Virus record (IMG/VR): IMGVR_UViG_3300010401_000003
Span: 1-64,000 of that record
Length of the DNA stretch: 64,000 bases
Source: a virus
Strand: one strand, 5' to 3'
Shown here: positions 21,869 to 30,512 of the stretch, in pieces
Layout: each line of letters begins with the position of its first letter
Numbering within the stretch: position 1 is the first letter of the stretch
Notes under the pieces: model-generated
Seen by the model: only the letters and a program-made list of their open reading frames with translations
Told to the model about the DNA's origin: nothing
Database searches by the model: none
Translations under genes and position numbers: made by a program

Positions 21869-22864
21869 ATGTCGGGCAAGCCGCGCGCACTCATCACGGG
21901 GATCACTGGGCAAGACGGATTTTACCTCACCCGCCTTTTGCTCGAAAAAGGCTACGAGGTTCATGGGGTTGTGAGACGGGGGCAAAACCCGGATTTGCCC
22001 GTGGGCGTGGGCGTCCATCTTGGGGATCTCACGGACCCGGCTACCATTTACCAGGCGATCACCGACTCGGACCCGAGCGAGATTTACAACCTCGGTGCCC
22101 AAAGTCACGTCGGCGCGAGCTTCAAAGAAGCGTCGTACACGTTTCGCGCGACGGCCGAGCCGATCCTCACGATCCTCGAATGCCTCCGCGCGAACGGCGG
22201 CGCCGCGCGCGGCGTCCGCGTCTATCAAGCGAGCTCGAGTGAGATGTTCGGGGATGCGCCGGCGCCGCAAAACGAAAACTCGCCCTTCCGTCCGCAAAGT
22301 CCGTATGCGGTCGCGAAGGTCGCCGCGCATCACACCGTCAGTCTCTATCGCAAGGCGTACGGCCTGTTTGTGGTGGGCGGGATCTTGTTCAATCACGAGG
22401 GGCCGCGGCGGCCCCCGAGTTTCGTCACGCGCAAGATCACGCGCGGGGTCGCGCGGATTTTCTCGGGTAACGACGACTCTCTCACGCTCGGCAATCTCGA
22501 TGCTTGTCGGGACTGGGGCTTTGCGGGCGACTACGTCAAGGCCATGTGGCTCATGCTCCAGCAGGACACGCCGAAGGACTACATCGTGGCCACGGGCAAT
22601 ACGCATTCGGTGCGCGACTTCGTGATCGCCGCCTTCGATCACGCCAACCGACTCACGGGTAGAAATCTCCAGTGGGAGATGTTCGTGAAGACGAGCGCCG
22701 ACCTCCAACGCCCCTCGGAGGTGCCGCATTTGCTCGGCAACGCCAGCCGCACATGCCAAGAGCTCGGTTGGGCGCCCGAGGTCAACTTCGACGGCTTGGT
22801 CCGGATGATGGTCGAGGCGGATCTCGAAGACCACGGCGTCGCGTTGATCCGCGCGACCGGTTGA
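21869..22864 (+). CDS. gmd: GDP-mannose 4,6-dehydratase
   Basis: This 331-residue extended short-chain dehydrogenase should convert GDP-D-mannose to GDP-4-keto-6-deoxy-D-mannose, the precursor of fucose, rhamnose, perosamine and related sugars. It shows the NAD(P) motif TGITGQDGFYL (residues 10-20), NLGAQSHVG, SSSEMFG (122-128), YxxxK at Y146/K150 (SPYAVAK), FNHEGPRR and RDWGFAGDYV, all typical of GMD. Length is slightly below the usual 340-370. ATG 21869 was chosen because the next in-frame ATG upstream would overlap the divergent gene. It heads a carbohydrate block with methyltransferases and glycosyltransferases on both sides of 24.4 kb. Confidence 0.9.
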   Translation: MSGKPRALITGITGQDGFYLTRLLLEKGYEVHGVVRRGQNPDLPVGVGVHLGDLTDPATIYQAITDSDPSEIYNLGAQSHVGASFKEASYTFRATAEPILTILECLRANGGAARGVRVYQASSSEMFGDAPAPQNENSPFRPQSPYAVAKVAAHHTVSLYRKAYGLFVVGGILFNHEGPRRPPSFVTRKITRGVARIFSGNDDSLTLGNLDACRDWGFAGDYVKAMWLMLQQDTPKDYIVATGNTHSVRDFVIAAFDHANRLTGRNLQWEMFVKTSADLQRPSEVPHLLGNASRTCQELGWAPEVNFDGLVRMMVEADLEDHGVALIRATG

Positions 22865-22892
22865 CATCTTGTTGCAAGATGTTACATCTTGC
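22861..22892 (+). promoter_or_regulatory. TTGACA promoter element with overlapping palindromic operator
   Basis: TTGACA (22861-22866) overlaps the gmd stop. CATCTTG (22865-22871), CAAGATG (22875-22881) and CATCTTGC (22885-22892) follow, forming two overlapping perfect inverted repeats immediately before ATG 22896. No Shine-Dalgarno sequence lies between them and the ATG. The layout suggests autoregulation by the helix-turn-helix protein that follows and possibly a leaderless transcript. Confidence 0.55.
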
Positions 22893-22895
22893 TAC

Positions 22896-23567
22896 ATGGT
22901 GAAACTCTCGCATTCGTGGACCCATCAAGACATTCAACGCGTCTCGGCGGAAAGTTTGGTCGATACGCGTACGATCGAGCGGGCGCTGCGTGGCGATCCA
23001 GTTCGACCGGGAAGCCGCACGCGCATCGTTGCCGCGGCGCGCGTCCTTCGTCTCAAGCTTCCGGCCGTGCTTTTGGCCGCTCTCTTGGCGTTCGGGTGCT
23101 CGCTCGACTCCGAGAGCTCGCGGCTTTTCGGGAGCGGCGGGGCGGCGGGCGCGGCGGTCGATAGCGCGGCCGGCGGCGTGGCGGGCAGCGTGTCGCTCGG
23201 GGGCGGCGCGGGCCCGGGCGGGAGCAATACGGGAGGCGTCAGTGGCAGTCCGCCCGTGGATTCCGGGACAACGACGTGCAGCGACGGAGAAAAGCGACCG
23301 TGCGCATGCATCGGGATTGAGGGCTCGGAGCGTTGCACCGGCGGCACTTGGGAAGTCTGCAAGGAAGTGCTCGGCGGGCTCTGTTGCAGTCAGCCCGGGG
23401 AATGGCTCGGCTGCTGGGGAAGCGGGTGTTTGGTCTGCCAACAGGATATCGCAGCGTTCCCCCATTACATGGAGCACCACCCTGCTTGCGTGATCACCGA
23501 TTGCGCGCCATCGGCGCGCGGCGCGTGTAACTCGGCTTGCCCCATGCCGACGGCGGCCGACCAGTGA
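22896..23567 (+). CDS. Helix-turn-helix / lipoprotein fusion
   Basis: The first 50 of 223 residues (TRTIERALRGDPVRPGSRTRIVAAARVL) look like a short LacI/Xre-type DNA-binding domain. It continues in frame into KLPAVLLAALLAFGC (about 56-70), a good signal peptide with lipobox LAFGC, then a Gly/Ala/Ser-rich linker and a Cys-rich module (CSDGEKRPCACIGIEGSERC...WEVCKEVLGGLCC), a build common in myxobacterial lipoproteins. I found no ATG or TTG between the halves that would give the lipoprotein a normal n-region. Either this is a real membrane-tethered regulator or two genes are fused by mutation. Confidence 0.6.
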   Translation: MVKLSHSWTHQDIQRVSAESLVDTRTIERALRGDPVRPGSRTRIVAAARVLRLKLPAVLLAALLAFGCSLDSESSRLFGSGGAAGAAVDSAAGGVAGSVSLGGGAGPGGSNTGGVSGSPPVDSGTTTCSDGEKRPCACIGIEGSERCTGGTWEVCKEVLGGLCCSQPGEWLGCWGSGCLVCQQDIAAFPHYMEHHPACVITDCAPSARGACNSACPMPTAADQ

Positions 23568-24433
23568 TCTCGTCGATTCGCGTCACCCGCGATTATCCGG
23601 TCTCGATTGCGGACAACGACGAATGGGCGCTCGGCGCGTGCCGCGGCGATGCGGATAACGTCAATTGGGACATGCTCTTTTCCCAAATCTCGCGCGATTG
23701 TTTGGTGGTCGACGTTGGCGCGCATCTTGGCACGTTCGCGGTGCGGGCGGCGGCGCTCGGCGCCTTCGTCATCGCGCTCGAAGCTGGGAGCTCGAACGTG
23801 GAGCACCTTCGCAGAACTGCGCGACTCAATCCGGATCTTCGGATCGAGGTCGTCCACGGCGCGGCCTGGTCGAAGCCCGGACGAGTTCGGTTTCGCGAAG
23901 ATCGCGCGTACGGAATGATCTGTGCGGAGGGCGGCGCAGAGATTGATGCCGTCACAGTCGACGATGTCGTGGATCTCTATCCGCGCTCGATGCGCAACCC
24001 CGACGTTTTCGTCAAAATCGATGTCGAGGGCTCGGAGCCGCAGGTGCTCCGCGGAATGCAGCACCTCCTTGCCTTCGATCCGGTGGTTTTTTACGAAAGC
24101 AATTCGCATACGCTCGCGCTCCAAGGCTCGGACATTCTTGAGCCCCGGCGGATTCTCGCGGAGAGTGGCTACGTCAGCTTTTTGATCCACGAGGGCGTGC
24201 TCTATCGCCTCGGTCCGGAAGACTCACAGCCGACGGTCTATACCGACGTGATTGCGCTCCGGCGGGAGCGGGCTATATCACCCGCGTCCGGAATGCCGCT
24301 TGCGCTCTTTCAATCGGCAATGCTTGCCGGGATGGCGCGTCTGCCCATTGAAGGCAAAGCGCACGTCCGGCGGGAGCTTCTCCGCCGTCCGGATCTCGCT
24401 AGCCCCGAGCTTCTCCATTTGATCGGCGAATGA
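23564..24433 (+). CDS. FkbM-family methyltransferase
   Basis: This 289-residue protein has the SAM-binding motif VVDVGAHLGTFAV (about 48-60) and the FkbM motif VFVKIDVEGSEPQVLRG (about 143-159), then VVFYESNS. FkbM enzymes O-methylate sugar hydroxyls or natural products. GTG 23564 overlaps the previous stop (GTGA); an upstream ATG in frame is less likely. The 3' end overlaps the convergent methyltransferase gene by 35 bp. Together with gmd and the glycosyltransferases it probably modifies a glycan. Confidence 0.85.
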   Translation: MISSIRVTRDYPVSIADNDEWALGACRGDADNVNWDMLFSQISRDCLVVDVGAHLGTFAVRAAALGAFVIALEAGSSNVEHLRRTARLNPDLRIEVVHGAAWSKPGRVRFREDRAYGMICAEGGAEIDAVTVDDVVDLYPRSMRNPDVFVKIDVEGSEPQVLRGMQHLLAFDPVVFYESNSHTLALQGSDILEPRRILAESGYVSFLIHEGVLYRLGPEDSQPTVYTDVIALRRERAISPASGMPLALFQSAMLAGMARLPIEGKAHVRRELLRRPDLASPELLHLIGE

Positions 24434-25673
24434 CTCGAAACTCGGGCAGCGGCACAATGAACGCCCCACCGGCATCGAGGTAGGCCGCTTCGCGCTCGAG
24501 AAACTCGTCTAGGAAGTGCCACGGCAACACCAAGAAGTAGTCCGGCTTTTTCGCCCGCGCCTCTTCCTCGGAGATGATTGGGATTAACGAGCCGACGGTT
24601 TTCTTTCCCCACTTGTCCGGGTTCCGCTCGGCGGCGGCCGCGATCATCGGGTGCTTCAAGCCGACATATTGGAGAAGCGTGTTGCCCTTGGTCGAGGCTC
24701 CGTAGACGTAAATGGTTTTTCCGCTCGAGCATTCCTTGGTGATGAAACTCGCTAGCTCGGTGGTTTCAGAAATCACGCGCTCGGCGAAGGACGTGTAGGC
24801 GTCGAGGCTGTCGAGGCCCATCCGGAGCTCGTCTTCGCGCATGCGGAGCACCGATGGGGAGGGAGAGCGGCCGAGCGCGGCCTTTCGCACGAACACGCGG
24901 ATGCTGCCGCCGTTGACATCATTGTGCTCCACGAATTCGACCGCAAACCCGTGCGCTCCCAAGAGGCGCTCGAGCGAAAGCAGCGAGTAATATTCCAGGT
25001 GCTCGTGACAGATGTTGTCCCACATCGTTCGGTCGAGCATCGATTTCAAGTCGGCCATTTGGATGATCCAAACGCCATCGGGCGCGAGCACGCTCGCAAC
25101 ATCGCGCACGAAAGCGTTTGGGTCGTCGAGGTCGTAGAACATCGCGATAGACGTCACGATGTCGGCGGGCGAGCTCATTTTTTCGTGGTAGGCCGCTGCG
25201 TTGAAAAAGTCGTTGATGATGAGGTTGTTTCCCTCGCTCGCGGCGGCGATCAGATTCTTCGCGGGCTCAAATCCGACGCGGGTGACGAAGTCGTCCGGGC
25301 GTCCGAGAGCGCCGCAGTAGGCGCGCAGCAACGTCCCGTCATTGGCGCCGATGTCGAGCGCGACCAACTTTTCGGGCAACCGATCGCGCTCTTCGGCGAT
25401 CCAAGTGACCGCCAAGGCGGCGATGTCCTCGAGCTCTTTCGTCATGGATCGGTTGGTGCTCGAGCGATACCAGTAATGCCGATACATTTCCTCGGGCGGC
25501 ACGGTGTGACGGAGTTGCACCAAGGTGCAGCCGCGGCAAAGCACCAAGTCGAGCGGGTAGGACGGCACGACGGTGTCGTCATCGACGAAGGCCGACAAGT
25601 AGAGCTCGCCGAGGCCCAGGACTTCGAGCAGATCGGCGGAGTGACAAGCCCGGCAGACTTCGATGGTGCGCAT
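24399..25673 (-). CDS. C-methyltransferase-type class I SAM enzyme
   Basis: This 424-residue protein has the three-part build of sugar C-methyltransferases such as TylC3: an N-terminal zinc domain (CRACHSADL...LCRGCTLVQL, four Cys), a SAM domain (LVALDIGANDGTLL, SPADIVTSIAMFYDLDDP) and a C-terminal nucleotide-binding-like domain (KTIYVYGASTKGNTLLQY). The HEHLEYYS motif is also typical. The likely substrate is an NDP-keto-deoxyhexose, compatible with the product of gmd. Confidence 0.85.
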   Translation of the reverse strand: MRTIEVCRACHSADLLEVLGLGELYLSAFVDDDTVVPSYPLDLVLCRGCTLVQLRHTVPPEEMYRHYWYRSSTNRSMTKELEDIAALAVTWIAEERDRLPEKLVALDIGANDGTLLRAYCGALGRPDDFVTRVGFEPAKNLIAAASEGNNLIINDFFNAAAYHEKMSSPADIVTSIAMFYDLDDPNAFVRDVASVLAPDGVWIIQMADLKSMLDRTMWDNICHEHLEYYSLLSLERLLGAHGFAVEFVEHNDVNGGSIRVFVRKAALGRSPSPSVLRMREDELRMGLDSLDAYTSFAERVISETTELASFITKECSSGKTIYVYGASTKGNTLLQYVGLKHPMIAAAAERNPDKWGKKTVGSLIPIISEEEARAKKPDYFLVLPWHFLDEFLEREAAYLDAGGAFIVPLPEFRVIRRSNGEARG

Positions 25674-25713
25674 CTCGACCCCGAGTGTCGTTCGAGAGGC
25701 CCGGTCCGGTCAA

Positions 25714-26214
25714 CTAACCGCGGGCAACGAGCGCGAGATTCGTGTCTTCTTCGGTGATCGATTCAACGACCATCCCGAGCCCGGCCATGAGATCGAGGAG
25801 GCGCGCATGGTCGAAGCCCGCATAGTGCGCGTTCAGGCGCCAGTTTTCTCTGCCGACCACGGCTTCGTGGCCGCCGTAGATCCAAAGGCTTGCCTCGCGC
25901 GCGTCGAATGTCCCATCGAGATAACGCTGACAGAGCACGCGCAAGTTCGGGACGCGGAGGGTCAGGCTCCCGCCGGGCTCCAAGACGCGTTTCCATTCGA
26001 CCAGAACGGTCTCCGTGTGCATCCAGGACGTGTGCTCGAGAATGTCACCCGCCAGGATCTCGGAGAACGCGCCGTCCGGCCACGGCAGCGGGCCGAAGAC
26101 ATCGACCGTCTCGTCGCACGGCATGCCTTCGGCGATGTCGACGTTCCAGAAGTCGTCTCGCCAATCGGGGCCGCAACCGAGGTTTAGCTTGTTGAAGTCT
26201 TCTCGTTGTCGCAT
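25714..26214 (-). CDS. SAM-dependent methyltransferase
   Basis: This 166-residue class I methyltransferase has LNLGCGPDWRDDFWNVDI (SAM motif I), then LAGDILEH and WKRVLEPGGSLTLRVPN. That order is typical of Methyltransf_11-like enzymes found in polysaccharide loci. It starts 1 nt before the stop of the large glycosyltransferase, so the two are coupled. Substrate inferred to be a sugar. Confidence 0.8.
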   Translation of the reverse strand: MRQREDFNKLNLGCGPDWRDDFWNVDIAEGMPCDETVDVFGPLPWPDGAFSEILAGDILEHTSWMHTETVLVEWKRVLEPGGSLTLRVPNLRVLCQRYLDGTFDAREASLWIYGGHEAVVGRENWRLNAHYAGFDHARLLDLMAGLGMVVESITEEDTNLALVARG

Positions 26215-29200
26215 CTATTCGATTCCCATCGCGCGGAGCATGTTCGGGAAAGAGTGGCGGGCGGCGTACGCGGACTGGCGCTCGAGCGCAGCTCTGCGCT
26301 TGTCGTCGTCTTCCAAGAGATCTCTCACGACCGCGTCCACTTCTTCTTTGTTTTCGTAGACGACGACCGCGCCGACGTGGCCGTGCAGGTCGAAGTAGGA
26401 TTTGCTCCGGTCGACGACGAGCGGGATCTTAGCGGCCATGCAAAAACGCGCCGAGGCTGACGAATAGGCGCGACTCGTTGCGACGCGCGCCAGCAAGGCG
26501 ACGCGGTGGCGCGCGAGCTCGGAAGCGCACTCGGCTTCGTTCATGAAGGCTCGTCGGGGGCGAAAGCGGCGCCAGCCGCGGGTTTCGTACCATGACGAGA
26601 TTTGGTCGAGCCGCGGTCCGTAGCCGTAGATCGGGACGCCGAGGCGCTCGGCGACGCCGACCAAGAGATCGATGCGACGACTCGGATCGGCGAAGCCCAT
26701 GAAGGCCAGGCCGCCGAGTGGCTCACGGAAGGGCATTTCGAAGGACGGTACCGGGAGCGGGCAGTAGATGCCGCCGGCCCATTCGAGCGCTTCGGGATGA
26801 TGGAAGACCAACAGATCGGAGTGGTCGCGGTAGGCATGCATGTTGTGCAGCCACTCGAGCGAGGTTTCCGCGTGGTGATAGTTCACGAATATTTTCGCGC
26901 CGCGGGTCCGAAGGATTTCTAGATTTTTGATGTCGCCCGGTCCGAGCGCCTCGCCTGTTGGCTGGCAGCCCCATTGCACTTGCAAGATCACCGATTTCAC
27001 CGGGCGCTCGTCGGACACTTGTCGAGCTACGTCGATCGAGCGCACCCACGACGCGCGCTGGTGGGCGTCCCGCAAAAACATCGCATGGCTCGCGACCCCG
27101 TGGGGGACGGAATTCGGCCGGTAGACGATCAGGAGCTCGGACTTTTCTCGGGCGATGACCTCGGCGGCTTCGAGTGGGCGCTCGGCGTCGAGCAATTCAC
27201 GCAAGGTGAAAGTTCGGGCGAGCTCGGCGACGTAATCGGAGGGAGCCTCACCGGTCCATTTTTCGTGAAGTGTGGCCGCGGCAAGCTTGGGGAGAGCGGT
27301 GTTTGCGTGGCCGCGGATTTCTACCGCGTGGACCTCGTGCGGGTGATGCACCTCGGCAGCCGGATCGGCGTAGATGGCAAATCCCGCGCGCCGCATGTTC
27401 TTGGAGAAGCCGACGACGTCGTCGGTCTCGCTGAATCTCACGCCGCCGTAAATCGGAGCCGCGCGACAGAAGAGAACGCTGCCCACGGACTCGAGCTCGA
27501 TGGGCGATTGCGCGAACCTCGCGACCTCATCGCGCGTTGGCCCTTTGCCAAAGAGCGGATCGATATGGCCGGCGCTCCGGCGGAAGGCCCAGGAGTCGTA
27601 AAACTGATTTCCACGCCAAACCATCGGCGCCACAAGGCCCGCGCGGGGACGCTCGTCGAGTGTTCGTTGGAGCCGCTTCGCCAGATCGGGCGCGTACATC
27701 AAATCGGAGGTCAGGAAGAGCACGTATTCCACTTCGAGATGCTCGGTGATGAAGTCGAGGCCGACGTTGGACACGTGCGCGAGCGTCTTTAGGCGGACCG
27801 GGTTTAGCGTGGAGCCGAAGAGCGGGTTACCGAGCGAGACGTGCAGCACGGACACTCGATCGTTCTCCCTGGCCCACGCATCCAACAAATCCGGAGTCTC
27901 GTCGGTGCTGTCGCCCTCGACGCACACCACGAAAGGACGCTCGGCCCAGTCGAGCGATTCGATCTGCGCGCGATAACGACGCACGACCTCGGGGCATTGA
28001 CGGAAGAGCGAGACAATCGCGAGCCGGTTTTTCTTCACGTCGCGCGGCGGCGGGCGCGGCGCGACTCGAGCGATCGTCGGCGATACCAAATCTTCGAGGA
28101 GCGTGCGCATGAGCGCACCGACGTCGGCCGAGGTGAAGCCTGCCCACGAACGCCGCTCTCTTTTCGGTAACGGGTGGGCAGCGGCCTCCTGCATCGCGGC
28201 GGCGGCACTGTCCAGATCGAAGTCCCACCACTTCGCATCAGGTTCCCAGCCGTAGACCGGATCGCACGGCAGCATCGCGCTCGCTTTCACGCGAATGTCG
28301 CCCTCGGCTGCAAACTCTTCGGGGCCGCCTGATTCGGAATAGATCATCCGGTTTCCCGACAAGAGCGCGTCGAACGCCGGCATGTCCCATCCCTCTCCGT
28401 GGGAGAGCGACAGATAAACGTCGCCGTCGCGGTGAAGCGCCAAGAGCTCAGCCTCCGACCACACCTCGACGGGCACCCGCACCCACTGTCGTATTGACTC
28501 AGTCGTCCAGCCGTTTGCGCGCACCTCCGGATCAGCCAGCAGCGTCCAAAGATCGGCGAGGCTCCCGGCAACGTGGGTCGTCTTCAGTGTGAGGCGCGCT
28601 TCGCCAGGACGGAACGCGCGCAAAAACGCATGCAGGCTTTTCTTTTGGTCCTTGCGCGTGTCGAGCACGCCGATTCGATAGAAGTGGATCGGACCCGGTG
28701 AGCGCTCGCGGCCCAGCAAGCCTAGATGCGGATCGTTCGGGAAGAAGGGGACATGGACTTTGTGCAAACGGAAGTCCTGCACCCCGGAATTGCGAAAGGC
28801 ATCGATGTTCTTTTGGTTCGGGAGCCACCATTGCTTGACGCGATTGGCCTGAGCGACGCTTTGAGGACCGATGCGATCGCGCTCGATCATCGTCGTTAGC
28901 GCGACGGGCAACGGACGCGAAACAAGGCGATTTATTTCGGCCGCTTGCTCAGCATCGCCGCGGGTCGGGAAGCCACCCACGAAGGCGCTGACTGGGAGCG
29001 CGCGCAGCATGTCCATCACTTCCGCCGCGGCCTCGGGGCGCGCGTGGCCGTAGAAAGGATCGAGCGTGAGATACACCGGGAGCCGCGTGTCGCTGAGAGC
29101 TCGCGCCAATCGTCGCCATGCCGCGCAGATGCCCACACCCCAAAGCGCCCACGGGGCGTGAAACTCCGCGGCGCTGAGAGCGCCGGTGGCAACGGGCGGG

Positions 29201-29334
29201 GGCGGCGGAGCCGGCGGAGGCGGATACTTCGCTGTTACGCGCACGGTCGGCTGCGCGCGATTTTTTCCAAAGCGTTGCTGCTGAAGCGCGCGGAGTTTTG
29301 ATTGCCACTGATTGCGCTGCGTTTTGCTGTACAT
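26215..29334 (-). CDS. Three-domain glycosyltransferase (GT4-like / GT2-like / GT4-like)
   Basis: This protein has about 1039 residues. Domain 1 (about 60-430) resembles the next two upstream genes: FRPGEARLTLKTTH, DGDVYLSLSHGEGWDMPAFDALL, ESGGPEEF, a GT4-type donor site. Domain 2 (about 440-690) looks like a GT-A fold: LAIVSLFRQCPEVV, FVVCVEGDSTDETPDLL, EYVLFLTSDLMYAP, where a DxD-like acidic element is less clear. Domain 3 (about 730-1039) is another GT-B fold (VILQVQWGCQPTGEALGP, IYGYGPRLDQISSWYE, FCMAAKIPLVVDRS). MYSKTQRNQW was chosen as start because it overlaps the previous stop (TGATG). It may add several sugars of one glycan. Confidence 0.8.
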   Translation of the reverse strand: MYSKTQRNQWQSKLRALQQQRFGKNRAQPTVRVTAKYPPPPAPPPPPVATGALSAAEFHAPWALWGVGICAAWRRLARALSDTRLPVYLTLDPFYGHARPEAAAEVMDMLRALPVSAFVGGFPTRGDAEQAAEINRLVSRPLPVALTTMIERDRIGPQSVAQANRVKQWWLPNQKNIDAFRNSGVQDFRLHKVHVPFFPNDPHLGLLGRERSPGPIHFYRIGVLDTRKDQKKSLHAFLRAFRPGEARLTLKTTHVAGSLADLWTLLADPEVRANGWTTESIRQWVRVPVEVWSEAELLALHRDGDVYLSLSHGEGWDMPAFDALLSGNRMIYSESGGPEEFAAEGDIRVKASAMLPCDPVYGWEPDAKWWDFDLDSAAAAMQEAAAHPLPKRERRSWAGFTSADVGALMRTLLEDLVSPTIARVAPRPPPRDVKKNRLAIVSLFRQCPEVVRRYRAQIESLDWAERPFVVCVEGDSTDETPDLLDAWARENDRVSVLHVSLGNPLFGSTLNPVRLKTLAHVSNVGLDFITEHLEVEYVLFLTSDLMYAPDLAKRLQRTLDERPRAGLVAPMVWRGNQFYDSWAFRRSAGHIDPLFGKGPTRDEVARFAQSPIELESVGSVLFCRAAPIYGGVRFSETDDVVGFSKNMRRAGFAIYADPAAEVHHPHEVHAVEIRGHANTALPKLAAATLHEKWTGEAPSDYVAELARTFTLRELLDAERPLEAAEVIAREKSELLIVYRPNSVPHGVASHAMFLRDAHQRASWVRSIDVARQVSDERPVKSVILQVQWGCQPTGEALGPGDIKNLEILRTRGAKIFVNYHHAETSLEWLHNMHAYRDHSDLLVFHHPEALEWAGGIYCPLPVPSFEMPFREPLGGLAFMGFADPSRRIDLLVGVAERLGVPIYGYGPRLDQISSWYETRGWRRFRPRRAFMNEAECASELARHRVALLARVATSRAYSSASARFCMAAKIPLVVDRSKSYFDLHGHVGAVVVYENKEEVDAVVRDLLEDDDKRRAALERQSAYAARHSFPNMLRAMGIE

Positions 29335-30512
29335 CAGAGTGTTTTCATCCACGTAACTATTTCGTTGCCGATGTGCTGAGCTCGGAAGCGATCGCGCGGC
29401 CAGTCGAGAACTTGCACGGGGGGCTCACTACGAACGCGAGCCATGGCCTCGACGAGTTTTTCTAATTCATAGTCGGCGTAGGTCGACGAGTGCTCCCAGC
29501 CGTGCGCCGTGTAATCGGGATGCACCGGCACCTTTCCCGTCGAGGGAATGAGAATGTCCTCGGATCCCAAGAAGTCGCGTGGGCCGCCGGAGTCGGTGGT
29601 GATGACGCGCCGCTTGGCGAGCTTGGCCGCGTAGGCGGGCATATCGAATCCCTCGCCACGCGAAGCGGAAACGTAAACGTCGCCCGGGGCGTGGATCAGT
29701 CGAATCAGATCGGGTCCGGACAGGGTGCGGCTCTCGATGCGGATCGATTCCGACCAGTTTTCTTTCGTCCAGCCGTTCGTGCCGAAGCTCTCTGCCGCGA
29801 CCGTTTCGGGCGTGGGCATGCTCCGGTGCACGTATTGACGCTTGATCGTGAGCGTCGCGTCACCAGGACGAAACGCGCGCATGAAGGCTCGGATGAGATT
29901 GTCGGGCGCCTTGTGCGGACTCCAGGAACCGATCCAGTAGAATGCCTTCGCCTCCTGCGGCGGATCGAGGCGCAACAGCTCGTCCTCGTCAAAATGCGGT
30001 ACGCCGAAGTGGCGGACGTTTTTCAGACCGAGCGCCTCGAGCGCCTCACGATTCGCGCTACAGGGCACCCAAACACCGACCAAGCGCGCGAGCGATGATG
30101 CGATCGCCGGATCAAAGTCTTGGCGCTCGAACATTGTATGAAAAATGGTCTTCGGCTTGGTGGGCAGCGCTCGGATCGCGCGACCGAGCTTTTGCGCCGT
30201 TGCAAACGCGCCGGACCACACGCGGATATCGATATCCAAGGCGTTACACGGTTTGCCCAAGTGTCCGGCTTCCCTTGCCACTTCGTCAGACCGAGTCGGA
30301 ATGGGCGGAAGCCGCACGTCGGCGCCAACTAGAGCGAGCGCGCGCGCCCAAGCGCGAGCTGCGATGTCCCAGCCCACCTCGAGCCGACTCCAAGGAATAT
30401 CGAAGCGCACGTAGGGATCGCCCGCGCGGGGCGGGATCACGGGCTCTACGCCCGGGCGAAAGCGTTCCTCTTGGAGTTTTTTCAGGCGCTCAATCCACGT
30501 TATTTCAGGCAT
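29334..30512 (-). CDS. GT4-like glycosyltransferase
   Basis: This 392-residue GT-B enzyme has AFYWIGSWSPHKAPDNLIRAF, FRPGDATLTIKRQYV, GDVYVSASRGEGFDMPAYAAKL and TDSGGPRDFL. The EGFDMPAYAA stretch replaces the usual EGFGLPxLEA of GT4 donors. An N-terminal helix WIERLKKLQEERF also occurs in the 1039-residue protein (WQSKLRALQQQRF). It is clearly a paralogue of both neighbours. MPEITW was preferred over an earlier ATG; it overlaps the previous gene by 13 nt. Confidence 0.82.
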   Translation of the reverse strand: MPEITWIERLKKLQEERFRPGVEPVIPPRAGDPYVRFDIPWSRLEVGWDIAARAWARALALVGADVRLPPIPTRSDEVAREAGHLGKPCNALDIDIRVWSGAFATAQKLGRAIRALPTKPKTIFHTMFERQDFDPAIASSLARLVGVWVPCSANREALEALGLKNVRHFGVPHFDEDELLRLDPPQEAKAFYWIGSWSPHKAPDNLIRAFMRAFRPGDATLTIKRQYVHRSMPTPETVAAESFGTNGWTKENWSESIRIESRTLSGPDLIRLIHAPGDVYVSASRGEGFDMPAYAAKLAKRRVITTDSGGPRDFLGSEDILIPSTGKVPVHPDYTAHGWEHSSTYADYELEKLVEAMARVRSEPPVQVLDWPRDRFRAQHIGNEIVTWMKTL

